From Cyclaneusma minus (Eukaryota > Ascomycota > Leotiomycetes > Marthamycetales > Marthamycetaceae), in assembly GCA_037179335.1 (NCBI GenBank), contig JAKZHN010000002.1, forward strand, positions 1,798,001 through 1,862,000: DNA of 64,000 nt, in the 5' to 3' direction. Shown here one piece after another: positions 1 through 9,336 of the stretch; position 1 is the stretch's first letter, and every line of letters begins with the position of its first letter. The position numbers and the translations under genes were made by a program. The notes under the pieces are model-generated. The model ran no database searches, had not been told where the DNA came from, and was given only the letters and a program-made list of their open reading frames with translations.

Positions 1-1016
1 AGTATCGTGCCTTCAGCATTGCTGAGCAGATTCTTGAAAGACTGTGGGGTGACGAGATCGCGATCAGCGGGTCCGCGCGGGAAGAGCGCTTTTTCGATGT
101 CGAGATCGAGGTATTCGTCGTCGTATTTGGAGGGGATTTGTTTTACGATTGTGGGAGTGGAGGTGGGTGGGGCGCGGCCGCCGAAGAACATGCTGAAGCG
201 ACGGCCGGCGCTGGGAGATGTACATGTAGGAGAGTTGGACGGGGCGGCGGGAGAGTGGAAGTGGGCGACTGAGGCGCGGTGGCTGAGGTCGACGGAGCGG
301 AGTGAGGAGACAGGGGATTGAGCAGAGGAGGGTGGCATGGGCCTGTACATGTCGTTGTCGGATCTGAGGCTGTTGTTGTTGGCGGACGAGGAGTCTGGTT
401 TGCCGGCGAACCAGGAGCCTACGCCCTGCGTATTGCGACGCTCGCCCGTGTAGGGAGGCATCAGGTCTCGGACGCGGTCGTTCTTCGCAGAGGCAAAGGG
501 TTTTGGGTTGCCACCGAACGGAGTGGGATTTTTGCCGAACGGGTTGGGGTTGCCTGCAAAAGGGTCAGAGAAGACCGGAGCGTCGTCTTCAGGACTAGTC
601 TCTGGCACGGCGGTGATGATGGCGGGAAGGGCGGCCAGCGAGATCTTCCGGGACTGCTTCTTGGGTTGTTGGGGGTTCAGACGCGTAAGTGGTGAGAGCG
701 GAGAGTAGAGACGATCGTCCGTAGCGTTTAGTGGGGATACGCAGTCAATGTTGGCGGCTCGCTTAGCGATCGTCGGCAGCTTGGTGTTCAGTTTGGGGAG
801 AGACTTTAGGATGTCAGAGTTCGGGCCGCCTTCGTCGTCCTCATAGTAGTCCTCGTTCGCAATGTCACAGTAATCGCCGGACCACTGGTGGTGCAGCGGG
901 GACAGCGGGCTATTGCTATTTGCCGACAGGGTGGACAGGGAGGTGCTGGAAGCATTACGAACCCTCTGGTCAACCATGGCCCCGAGGGGAGACAGCGGCG
1001 AGTGCTCTGTTGACAT
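1..1016 (-). CDS. Ser/Pro-rich conserved fungal hypothetical protein (C-terminus beyond left edge)
   Basis: An uninterrupted minus-strand reading frame begins at the ATG at 1016 and stays open for 338 codons to the window edge, so the 3' part is missing. I recognise no domain. The protein is Ser/Pro/Asn-rich and probably largely disordered. SPLSP occurs three times (about residues 6-10, 36-40 and 105-109), possible proline-directed kinase sites. Residues 156-174 hold three tandem NPxPF motifs. An acidic stretch lies near 55-62. Near the visible end is a more ordered-looking charged segment (KYDDEYLDLDIEKALFPRG, about 297-315). Strong codon-position bias and the absence of stops over 1 kb support a real gene. 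The start is the first in-frame Met of the open stretch; an upstream non-coding exon is possible. Function unknown. Confidence 0.75.
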   Translation of the reverse strand, partial: MSTEHSPLSPLGAMVDQRVRNASSTSLSTLSANSNSPLSPLHHQWSGDYCDIANEDYYEDDEGGPNSDILKSLPKLNTKLPTIAKRAANIDCVSPLNATDDRLYSPLSPLTRLNPQQPKKQSRKISLAALPAIITAVPETSPEDDAPVFSDPFAGNPNPFGKNPTPFGGNPKPFASAKNDRVRDLMPPYTGERRNTQGVGSWFAGKPDSSSANNNSLRSDNDMYRPMPPSSAQSPVSSLRSVDLSHRASVAHFHSPAAPSNSPTCTSPSAGRRFSMFFGGRAPPTSTPTIVKQIPSKYDDEYLDLDIEKALFPRGPADRDLVTPQSFKNLLSNAEGTI

Positions 1017-2490
1017 CCTTGCGGCTAATATGCTTATGCTTTGGCGTGGAAGCTATTGCCAGATGCTGCACCGCGCTGGTTCGTGCAGCGTCCCGAATCC
1101 CACGGCCGCCTAATTCCGCTGCGGCCTTTGTGCACGCGGCAACTGAAAGCGCGAAAGGGCGGTGTCTCTGCTGTTTGGCTGTTGAAGGCCCTTATCCTGC
1201 GTTGCTAATGTTGACGCTCAGACTCTGCACTTTGTTGCTGAATGCTCCCAGGGTTCGAATTGTGGGGAGCTGGCGGACGGGCGCAGAGTGCACAGTGCGC
1301 CGTGTTGCAACCCCGTCAACACTGGTGCGAGACAGAAAAGAGACAAGTATTGACGGCCACTGAGATATGGATCGGCGCCTTTGCTAATAAAATGAACAGA
1401 TGTTTGAAATGAGATGATGAACAAAGGCCGGGGGAGATTGTATATCATCGAGTGGTGGGCAGGAGGCTGGCTTTCAACTGTCTCACTAGATGAGGGCCAG
1501 ATCGTGTCTCTGCGGAGCCTCGACCCTCTCATCTGCCAGACTCTGCCCCGAGTCTCGCCTTTCGCATTGAAGCCAAACATTCGCCGGACTATTGCGCGAT
1601 GGCACATTGGGGGCTGAGCTTGGTGGGCTAGCCGTAGCGGGATCGGAACTTCCGTACCATTGAAAGATCGCAAGAAACTCGACCGACTCACAGATGATGT
1701 GCTCGCAAATCAGAGTTGCGAAGAATGAAGAGCAGGTAGGTGGTGCAGACATTTCAAGGTACCTCCGCAAACTTTCTTACACTTTTCGGTCGGCGGCCGA
1801 GTAATGCCGTCGTCATTTTTCTTGTCCAAAATGCTTAATTTCTGCATAACCGGGTGCTTGGAATTGCCTTTGGCGTGCCGACGAGCACAAGTTCAGCGAC
1901 ATCATTGCCCTCTCCGGCGTGGACGGTGAATGCGTTGTCAAGCTCTGCCTGCGGACACTATGCCAATGCCTTCCAATCCGGAGGTTTAATCACGGTGACA
2001 TCGTCATGGTGTTCTATCGCCGCGAAATCCTCATATTATCGCTGAAGGTTCGTTGGACCGCCTGGATCTACATGTACCTGCCACACCTATTTTGAGGGAG
2101 GCTCCAACGGAAACTCAATGCGAAAAGGTTGAGCGAAAATGGTCGGAACCTGCTCTCGCGCCGATGGCATTGTGTTGCGAGTCGCGAGTTGCAACGCTCA
2201 ACAGTGCGACACCCGACAGAAGTCAGAGTACAAAGCTATCCATGGATGGCTGATGCATCTTCGGCAGTCTCTGGAAGACCCAGAAAACAGAAAAGCCACA
2301 AGATCTGCAAGATCGATGCATCGCACATCACCGCGACCTGCAGCATCTGCCGCACCCTCCCGCTCCGCATGTGCAACACTGCGGTTTGGCATGTGCTTGC
2401 TGGTGTCACCCTTCGAAACACATCTCTTTTCAACAATCAACTAGGTAGGTATCCGGAGCCTTCGGAACAGCAGGGTTCACCAAGGGACCT

Positions 2491-2563
2491 GTCAGAAGAC
2501 CCGATTACCTTGGATGAAGAGTTGACGTGATTGGGTCTATCCAAGGTAATCGAGTATTCTGAC
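2491..2563. repeat. Inverted repeat, 25-bp arms
   Basis: Arms at 2491-2515 and 2539-2563 are reverse complements with two mismatches (23 of 25), separated by a 23-bp loop. Similarity continues weakly outward. It could be a MITE relic, a cruciform-forming site or an RNA hairpin. No target duplication was recognised. Confidence 0.6.
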
Positions 2564-3936
2564 AGTCTGCCAGAATCCATCGATTGAAGATGTCTGGAAC
2601 ATTTCGGACCCTGAATGAACTGACTGCGGGCGCTTCAGTCTCCCTCGATCCGGTCACCGGTGCATGTAGTTGCTATGTCGCCAAATCCATCAAAAAGCCG
2701 GTACCTCCGCAGTCCCCGAAGGTCTGGACTCTGCCACTCAAGACCCTGACAAAACTGTCAGAGGTCAGAACTTATCCGCCGGCGTTTTGAGGCATTGAGC
2801 GGTAATAAGAGACTGCATTGCTGGCTAAATAGACTGGCTTCCCAGAAAACGTTCAAGACTGGATTTACTAGACCCGGGGTCTCCACAACAACTCAAGCTC
2901 TCCGGGAACTCAGTGCTCAACTCAGGAAACTCGCGGATTGTGGCTGTAGGTTTGCACAAGCTTTTCCTTTCTACCTCCAAGCTCTCGGAGGTGGCTTGCT
3001 TGCTTTCATCGAATCAGTGGATGAATCGAGCTGCCCCTCCATATACTTGTTCATGCTATAGGCGAGGAGGTATGTGGGCGCTGACGAAAAACTTCCGAGT
3101 GGGATGCAACAGTGCGTGTCTCCGGTGGGGCACGCATTTTTGAGATGTTTAATTGTACTCTACTTGCAATTGCTCTAGTTTCAAGTTTCGTAAGTTAGAA
3201 GGAAACATGTTTCGTTTCATCTACGTACCTTATACCTGGTATCCGTCTACCTCTCTCGTCGCCTGTTCAGTGGCAGCACTTTCCCCCACACAACTCCGCA
3301 ATACCACGGTCTTTGTTCCTGGGTTGATTGGTCGGAGCTATGGCCGTAGCCAGGCCTGGACTAGAGCTTTTAGAGCTTTCAGCTCTAGGCTCTACCTTCT
3401 CCCAAAGCCACAGATCTGCCAAACAAGCTCTCGGTGCCGGCGAGTTAAGTGACAGCCCCCTGACAACTGAAGCCATACAATATTCCAAAATCTGCCCAAG
3501 TCGGGTACCTGGAACCGAGGATTTGTGGCTGGGACGCCCACGCTACTAAGTAGTAGTCTGCGGGGTCCAGATCTTGAGATGTGAGGAAGTGGGGAAATGG
3601 ACGGAGTTGAGAAGTTTCCAGAGATCTGGAAGATACACAGCCTGACGGGGCGAGGCAAGGCGATGTGCAACACAAATGGGATGCGGATGGAGATCGGGAG
3701 GTGGGGATCCGGGGGGAGCTGTGGAAGCTGCAAGATACACGGGTTGGTGCCCCTGAGAGGTCGAGCTCTTGGGTAAGTGTGATTTGCCATCGGCTTGGAA
3801 TTTCCGTTGGCGGATTTCTCCAATGGAAAAGGAGGTGGGCAACTCCGCTTCGAGGAGACTGGGACAGCTCTCTTGCTTTTCGCTCGCGCGGCGTTGGGTG
3901 GAGGACTCCGTTGCGGGAGACGCCTCCGAAGCCTCA

Positions 3937-3959
3937 TCTCTCTCTCTCTCTCTTTCTCT
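3937..3959. repeat. CT microsatellite
   Basis: A run of CT dinucleotides with one T interruption, in otherwise non-coding sequence. Confidence 0.8.
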
Positions 3960-4634
3960 GCATTCCAGAGGATCGGAGTTGGGCGTCGATGGCTGCCTGC
4001 GTGAAGTAGTGACGGGCTTTCTGTCCACAGACGGCTGGAATTCTAGAACGCTCGTCCTGGATATTCATTCACTCCAAGCAGGCTTCTTAAATGTTCGAGA
4101 CTCTCATGCCCCAACTCTTGGGACGGGTTCTTGTCAGTCCATCTACCTTACTTTTTCCTCTGTCTTCAAGTCCTCAAGACACACTCAAGTTCCCTCAACG
4201 ATCCTTTATTTGCAAACTAGCACCGATATAAACCAACGGTCATCTCGGCGACTTATTACTGTCATCATGACCATCTACAACCGCCGAACATGCCAGCTGT
4301 TGTCACCAAAAAATAGTTGTAAGCAATAAGCTCCTTATCATGCTATGTTACAATTTCGACTCTTCCACTAACTCGCTGATGTTGGTCCAACTTTGACGGT
4401 GACTTCAACTTTCCCCTTGGAGAAACGGCAACAAGGTTCCAGAGCAATGTGTGAGGCTGCCGAAGTATGTTGTTATGAGTAGGCAAAGAGGACTGCAAAG
4501 AGGGTATTTATATCCCAAGCCTGTTAATTTCCCTAACTGACTGGTATCCTCCAACCTCACCGATAGACCCTGCTGCTGTCGCTCCGCAGTCCTTATCCCC
4601 ATCAAACATTCCCACAGTCATCATCAAACAGCAG

Positions 4635-4705
4635 GTAAGAAATTCATATCTCTTTGATGATTTCGAATTCCCTACTGATCTAATCTCCCAACTAAAGCAT
4701 TCCAG
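4635..4705 (+). other. Candidate intron in array unit 1
   Basis: CAG|GTAAGA donor and TTCCAG acceptor, 71 bp, with CTAAT-type branch sequence before the acceptor. It occupies the same place in its unit as the candidates at 5285-5342 and 6899-6961. Confidence 0.35.
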
Positions 4706-5284
4706 GACCCTGGCACCGAGGAACCGTAGCAGGATTCCAAAATCACAAAGATTAATATAAATGTATGGTATTTGGGTTCTTATAGAATCAAAGAGGGATG
4801 CAGTGAAGGTATTTATACCTTTGACCTCCAGGGAAGTCAGAAGACCCAGTCATTTGATTCGGCAAACAGGCTTTTACCAACCCCCACTAATGCCAGCCTG
4901 GCTGCTGTCGCTGCTACCGTCCTACCACCGCCAAGTATTGTCACTGGCACCATTGAACAATAAGTACGGAGACCATATCTTGAACGAACAGACTTCAAAA
5001 CTGGACCAATGGTCAAAACTAAGAATTCAAGGCCATGACTTGGAGAAACAGATGCAAGCTTCTCTCACGATCGGTGGCTTGACTGGCTTTGGTTGATGTT
5101 GCAAAATTAAAGGGGATGTAGTGGGGGTATTTATACCTCTCATTCGAGACTCGAAAGTCGAGAGGTGTGGTCAGATTTCTCCGACTGACAGGTTCGATAC
5201 AGACTCTGCCGATAAAGGCTTGCTGCTGTCACTGCTATGGTATTTCCCCATTGAGCATACCCACTATCACCATTGAATAATCAG

Positions 5285-5342
5285 GTAAAGAAATCATGTC
5301 TTCAACAATCTGACTCTACAACTTGTCTAATGTTTAAACTAG
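5285..5342 (+). other. Candidate intron in array unit 3
   Basis: CAG|GTAAAG donor, TCTAATG branch-like sequence and CTAG acceptor, 58 bp, at the equivalent position of its unit. Confidence 0.35.
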
Positions 5343-6898
5343 GAATTCAGGACTATGCCATAGAGAAACAGAAAGAGGAGATCTCACCGTCAGAAGTTTG
5401 TGTGTTGTTCACCAAGGTTGCAGATTTAAGAGGAGTGGGTTGAAGGTATTTATACTTATGCCTTAGAAGTCTAGAGTATTCTTTAGATTTCCCTGACTGA
5501 CATGTTTGCTACAGACTCCAATCGCAGCCGATAGCGGCTTGCTGCTGTCGCCGCTTGCTTTTCATCATCATTGAGCTTGTTCACTGTTTCCATCAGACAA
5601 AGTCAAGGAGTCCTATCCTCAATGGGCTATGGTCCCGATCGTTCTATTTGTGGGGTTCTCCAGTTTTGAGTTTGAGACAGATTTGTGGTCGAGGAATGGA
5701 CGCAAGCTTCTTGACTTACCAGATTCATCGCCTTGAGACTGGCTCAATGACTTCTCTGTTTGGCAGAATTAAGAGGGTAGAGAGAAGGTATTTTATACCT
5801 TTGGCCTCCAAAGAAGTTTCTGGAATCTCGCCAAGCGACGGGTTTTCTGGTAGTTCTTGCTGATATTAGCCTGCTGCTGTCGCTCCATGCTTTCTATCGC
5901 CGAAAGCCATGCTCACTGTCGCCACTAAATACTCAGTGAGACTCATAGGTAGTGGGCAAAAACTTCTCTACTTCTCTGCTAGTCCCTTTTTTCCTTCCAG
6001 CTGAGGATTTCACAATACCGTGCTCGAAACTGGGTACGAGCGTTTTCAGGCATGAGACATCGTCGTCACTTTGTCCTTCAACCATTTTAGTTCTTGCAGA
6101 TCAAGAAGCGTGAGGTAAAGGTAGGTATTTATACCTTTGGCCTCGACAGAAGTCCTTGGCTCCCGCTACCTAATAGACGCATTTCTAAATTCTAACGACA
6201 CCAGCCCGCTGCCGTTGATGCTGCGGTCTTACCCCCGCCAAAGATGCTTACTGTCACCACAAAACTCCCTTTATGATTAAGAGTGATAGTGGGCAGACCA
6301 TCTCAACTTCTTTGCTGGTTCATTTTCTCTTCTCCAATTGAGGATTTCAAAATCCCGTGGTCAAAACTGGGTGCGAGCTTCTCCACGCATGAGCTTGATA
6401 TGTTTTTGGTGAGGTTCTTGCGGAATCAAGAGGAGAGAGTGAAAGTATTTATACATTTTTCCCACAGCGAGGTCTTGGAATTCCCAGGCTTACAAGTTTT
6501 GTGACAATACTCGCTGAAACAAGCATGCTGCTGTCGCTTTTATCGTCTTGCCATCGTAAGACACGGTCACTATTATCACCAATACTGTGTAGGCATCGCA
6601 TTGCTATATCTCCGCATCCTAGACTCATCTAATAAAATTTCCAGCCTAAAAATAAAATTCAGTATCCTATTTCAGTGAAACAGACACAGGCATTCGAATG
6701 AGTCGAAGTTCGTATATTTTCCTTCGTCGCAGAGTACGGAGAATCGGAAAAGGAGGTATTTATCCCTTTGACCTCAAGAGAAGTTCTTGGACTCCGCCGA
6801 CTGACAGCTTTCTGCCAATTGAGCCGAAGCCAATTTGCTGCTATCGCCGCTACGGCCTTACCACCGTGAAACACGGTCACTGTCATCACTTATACTAG

Positions 6899-6961
6899 GT
6901 ACCAAGTAATGCATCCACGTTTCCTGGATGTTAATTCGCTTCCACTAATTCATCTTTTCAG
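6899..6961 (+). other. Candidate intron in array unit 8
   Basis: TAG|GTACCA donor, CACTAATT branch-like sequence and TTTTCAG acceptor, 63 bp, at the equivalent position of its unit. Confidence 0.35.
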
Positions 6962-8025
6962 ATTAGAGTTTCAAGCCACTCTTGTCGGGAACCTGGTGCA
7001 AGGTTCTCTACTCGTTCTCGAGCAAAATACGACAATTTTGAGTCGTTGCAGAATAGAGGGGGGCATATCGAAGGCATTTATACCTCTGCCCAAGAGAAGT
7101 TTTTGGAAACCCGCTACATGTCACTGATAGCTTTTCTGCCATCCCCATCGACGCTAGCCTGCTGCTGTCGCTCCTGCGACTTTACTCCCATTAAGCATGG
7201 TCAGTGTCACCACAAAGTATAGCCAACCTGGGAGGTGGACATTAAATTTACGTCTCCTAAAGGTCGATTCTTCCACTTGGCTACTCTTCGAAACAAGAAC
7301 TTCAGAACCCTACCTACCTGTATCCTCGAGAGACAGCAGCAAGCTCGGAAAACCATAGTTCGCGTGATTTGAGCCCTTTGACCTTTGTCTTCAGATAGGG
7401 AGTGCTGGGAAGCATTTATACCTACCTAGGTATTACCTCTAATCTCGGCAAAATTGTTTGGAATCTGCAGTTAGCTTGCTGCTTGTTTGACTGTGTCAAT
7501 GCTCCCGATGTCAACCTGCTGCTGCCACTGCTAAGATCTTACCATTGTCAAGCATGGTCACTGTTAGCGCAAATACTAGGCATCCAGGTGCAGCCGTAAG
7601 CTAATTCCTATCTCGAACATTCTCGATTCTTGCATCAGCGAATCCAGTATCCACTTTCTTACTCAAGAAATGCAGAATCCTATTTTTGAGAAACTAATAA
7701 GGCGCAAGCTGCTCTAGTCACCGTGAAAGGTTTTGCTAGCAGTTTAAACTTGTTGCTGAACAAGGAGCGCCATAAATGTCACTCCAAGTCATGCTAAGAC
7801 TTCAAAATGCAGCGGGTGAGCGGGATGACATCAAGCGGCGCCACGAGGTCGGGATGCATTGCGGAGTAAAAAACCCTGAAAAAATGTGTTCATATATGTA
7901 GTCTCGTCCATCTTCAAACATCAAATAATCATTTTGCAATTGTCGGTCCATTCTGTTTCTTCTTGAAAATTTCTCGACCAATTCTCACTGACTTGTCGAT
8001 TTCGTAGCCCCGAAGAACAACAATC

Positions 8026-8958
8026 ATGGTTTACGAAAGCCAGATCTCATTCACCCTGGATACCATATGTCCTTGGTAAGGACTCGAATCACGTCCATAT
8101 CATAAAGGCTCATGTTGATATTCTCCGCTAATACTTGACTTCAGGACATATCTAGCCAAGAAAAGGTGAAATACCGCACTGTCACACCCCGTTTCCTTCC
8201 CAAACGCCTGAACGTCCCCAAACTAACATCATTCGTAGACTGGATGAAGGTATGCGTGAAATCATCGAAAAGCTGCCCATAAACCCTCCCTCTGGTCTCC
8301 CGAGCACAGACTCACGAAACTACCAGCAATCCGCCAAGTCACCTCCGACCCACCCAACGCCGCAAAAGTAACCTTCACCAAAAAATACAACCCCTACCAA
8401 CTCTATCCCTCAGCATCCAAAGAAGGCGAAGACAAGTATGCCTGGTACCAGCGCTCCAAATACGGCAACTCAGCGGAGAAAATGAAAATGTACACCACGC
8501 TCATGACCGCCTACGGAGTCTCTGCCAGCATCTCCTACAAGTTCGGCGGTCTGGTCGCCAACACGCTCGATGCGCACCGTGTTATTCACTATTTCCAGGA
8601 ACAGGAGATGGAGGAGAGGAAGGTGTATGAGGGAGGGAAGGGCGTGGCGGATCGGTTAGTTAATAGCTTGTATAAGCAGTATTTCGAGGAGGAGAAGCAT
8701 CCGAGTAGTGAGGAGACGTTGTTGAGGGCTTGCAGGAAGGCGGGAATCGAGGATGAGGAGGCGAAGAGGGCTGTTGGTGATGAGAGTGAGGGGCTGATGG
8801 ATGTGAAGATGGCGATTAGGGAGCAGGTTGGGAATGGTGTTGATAGTGTGCCACTGGTTGTGATTGAGGGAAGGAGGAGAGATGTGACGCTGGAGGGGGC
8901 CAGGGAGGTAGAGGAGTATAAGAAGGCATTGGAGCAGGTCGTCAAGGAGAGTTCTTGA
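8026..8958 (+). CDS. DsbA-family thioredoxin-fold oxidoreductase (FrnE-like)
   Basis: Four exons: 8026-8075, 8145-8165, 8239-8249 and 8327-8958, giving 237 aa. All introns (69, 73 and 77 bp) have GT-AG ends and keep frame. The N-terminus matches the DSBA family (PF01323): a first strand, then DTICPWTYLAKKRLDEA at residues 12-28, where CPW starts the first helix. The second cysteine of the CxxC motif is replaced by Thr18, as is common in fungal FrnE-like members, so classical disulfide exchange is doubtful. The C-terminal half is the helical insertion plus a cis-Pro-type VPLVVIEGR segment near residues 196-204, typical of the fold. Family members are predicted cytosolic oxidoreductases or isomerases, possibly glutathione-linked; the substrate is unknown. 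Exon 3 is an 11-nt microexon. The first in-frame ATG lies directly in front of the conserved strand. Confidence 0.88.
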
Positions 8959-9336
8959 GTATGTGGTGTGGCGATGATCTCAGATCTTGTATGCGAGCGG
9001 CTTTGAATCTGGTGCCTTCTTTTCACCTGCCAGATCAGATTTTTGGGATGTCCCAGGTCCGACAGACTGGCCCCGGCCAATAAGTCTCATGATAGAAGAC
9101 GCGGAGTCTGGATATGGCGGCCAGGGAAGTGTTCTCGCATTTTATGGAGCTTGGGATGCTTTAGATTATGGTAATGATGTACCGTTCGTCAGGATACTTG
9201 GGCTCCTGAAGAATTTCCGCACAATAAGCTTCAGCTGTCTCTTTCCCGTGTGCCACAAGTATGTCGAAAACCTCTCGGCGCTCCTGGTTTAGCTCAGAGC
9301 GTTTGTCTTCAAGCTCGTATCCATCATCTCTCAATT
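8959..9336. other. Convergent 3' intergenic region
   Basis: This lies between the stop codons of the DsbA-like gene (plus) and the HET gene (minus). A 101-codon plus-strand open frame covers it but is the antisense of probable 3' UTR and has no recognisable features. I see no clear terminator or repeat. Confidence 0.4.

Larger units (their letters stand above)
1017..4230. other. Intergenic stretch, no supported gene
   Basis: Both strands hold only short overlapping open frames without codon bias or recognisable motifs. Contents worth noting are an inverted repeat at 2491-2563 (separate entry) and a CT microsatellite at 3937-3959. The 3' end grades into the first recognisable fragments of the tandem array. 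The stretch may hold 5' UTR or promoter for the minus-strand gene ending at 1016, and old transposon debris I cannot identify. Confidence 0.5.
4230..7770. repeat. Diverged tandem array, about ten units of 305-340 bp
   Basis: The core TATTTATA (or CATTTATA) recurs at 4505, 4810, 5128, 5447, 5789, 6126, 6446, 6757, 7075 and 7413, so spacings run from 305 to 342 bp. About 80-95 bp after each core comes CCTGCTGCTGTCGCT or a close variant, then 40-50 bp later CACTGTCACCA-like sequence. An intron-like segment follows, then a block resembling GAGAAACAGATGCAAGC, then AGAATCAAGAGGGGAG-like sequence leading into the next core. A partial unit precedes the first core (about 4250-4500), and another trails off near 7690-7770. 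Units differ by many substitutions and small indels, so the array is old, yet unit order and spacing are kept. GC content is normal and the units do not show the AT-rich decay of the 27-47 kb block. No ORF spans units. Nature unknown: decayed multi-exon gene, tandem transcription units, or satellite. Confidence 0.85.

Noticed and set aside
3392..4028. Minus-strand open frames of 160-181 codons
   Set aside because: Two overlapping frames of similar length, Arg/Ser/Pro-rich, crossing a CT microsatellite; no domain, no intron support.
4230..7770. Could the regular array be a CRISPR or rDNA/5S array?
   Set aside because: Units are 305-340 bp with diverged, not identical, repeats and no spacer pattern; the organism is fungal and no rRNA sequence is recognisable.
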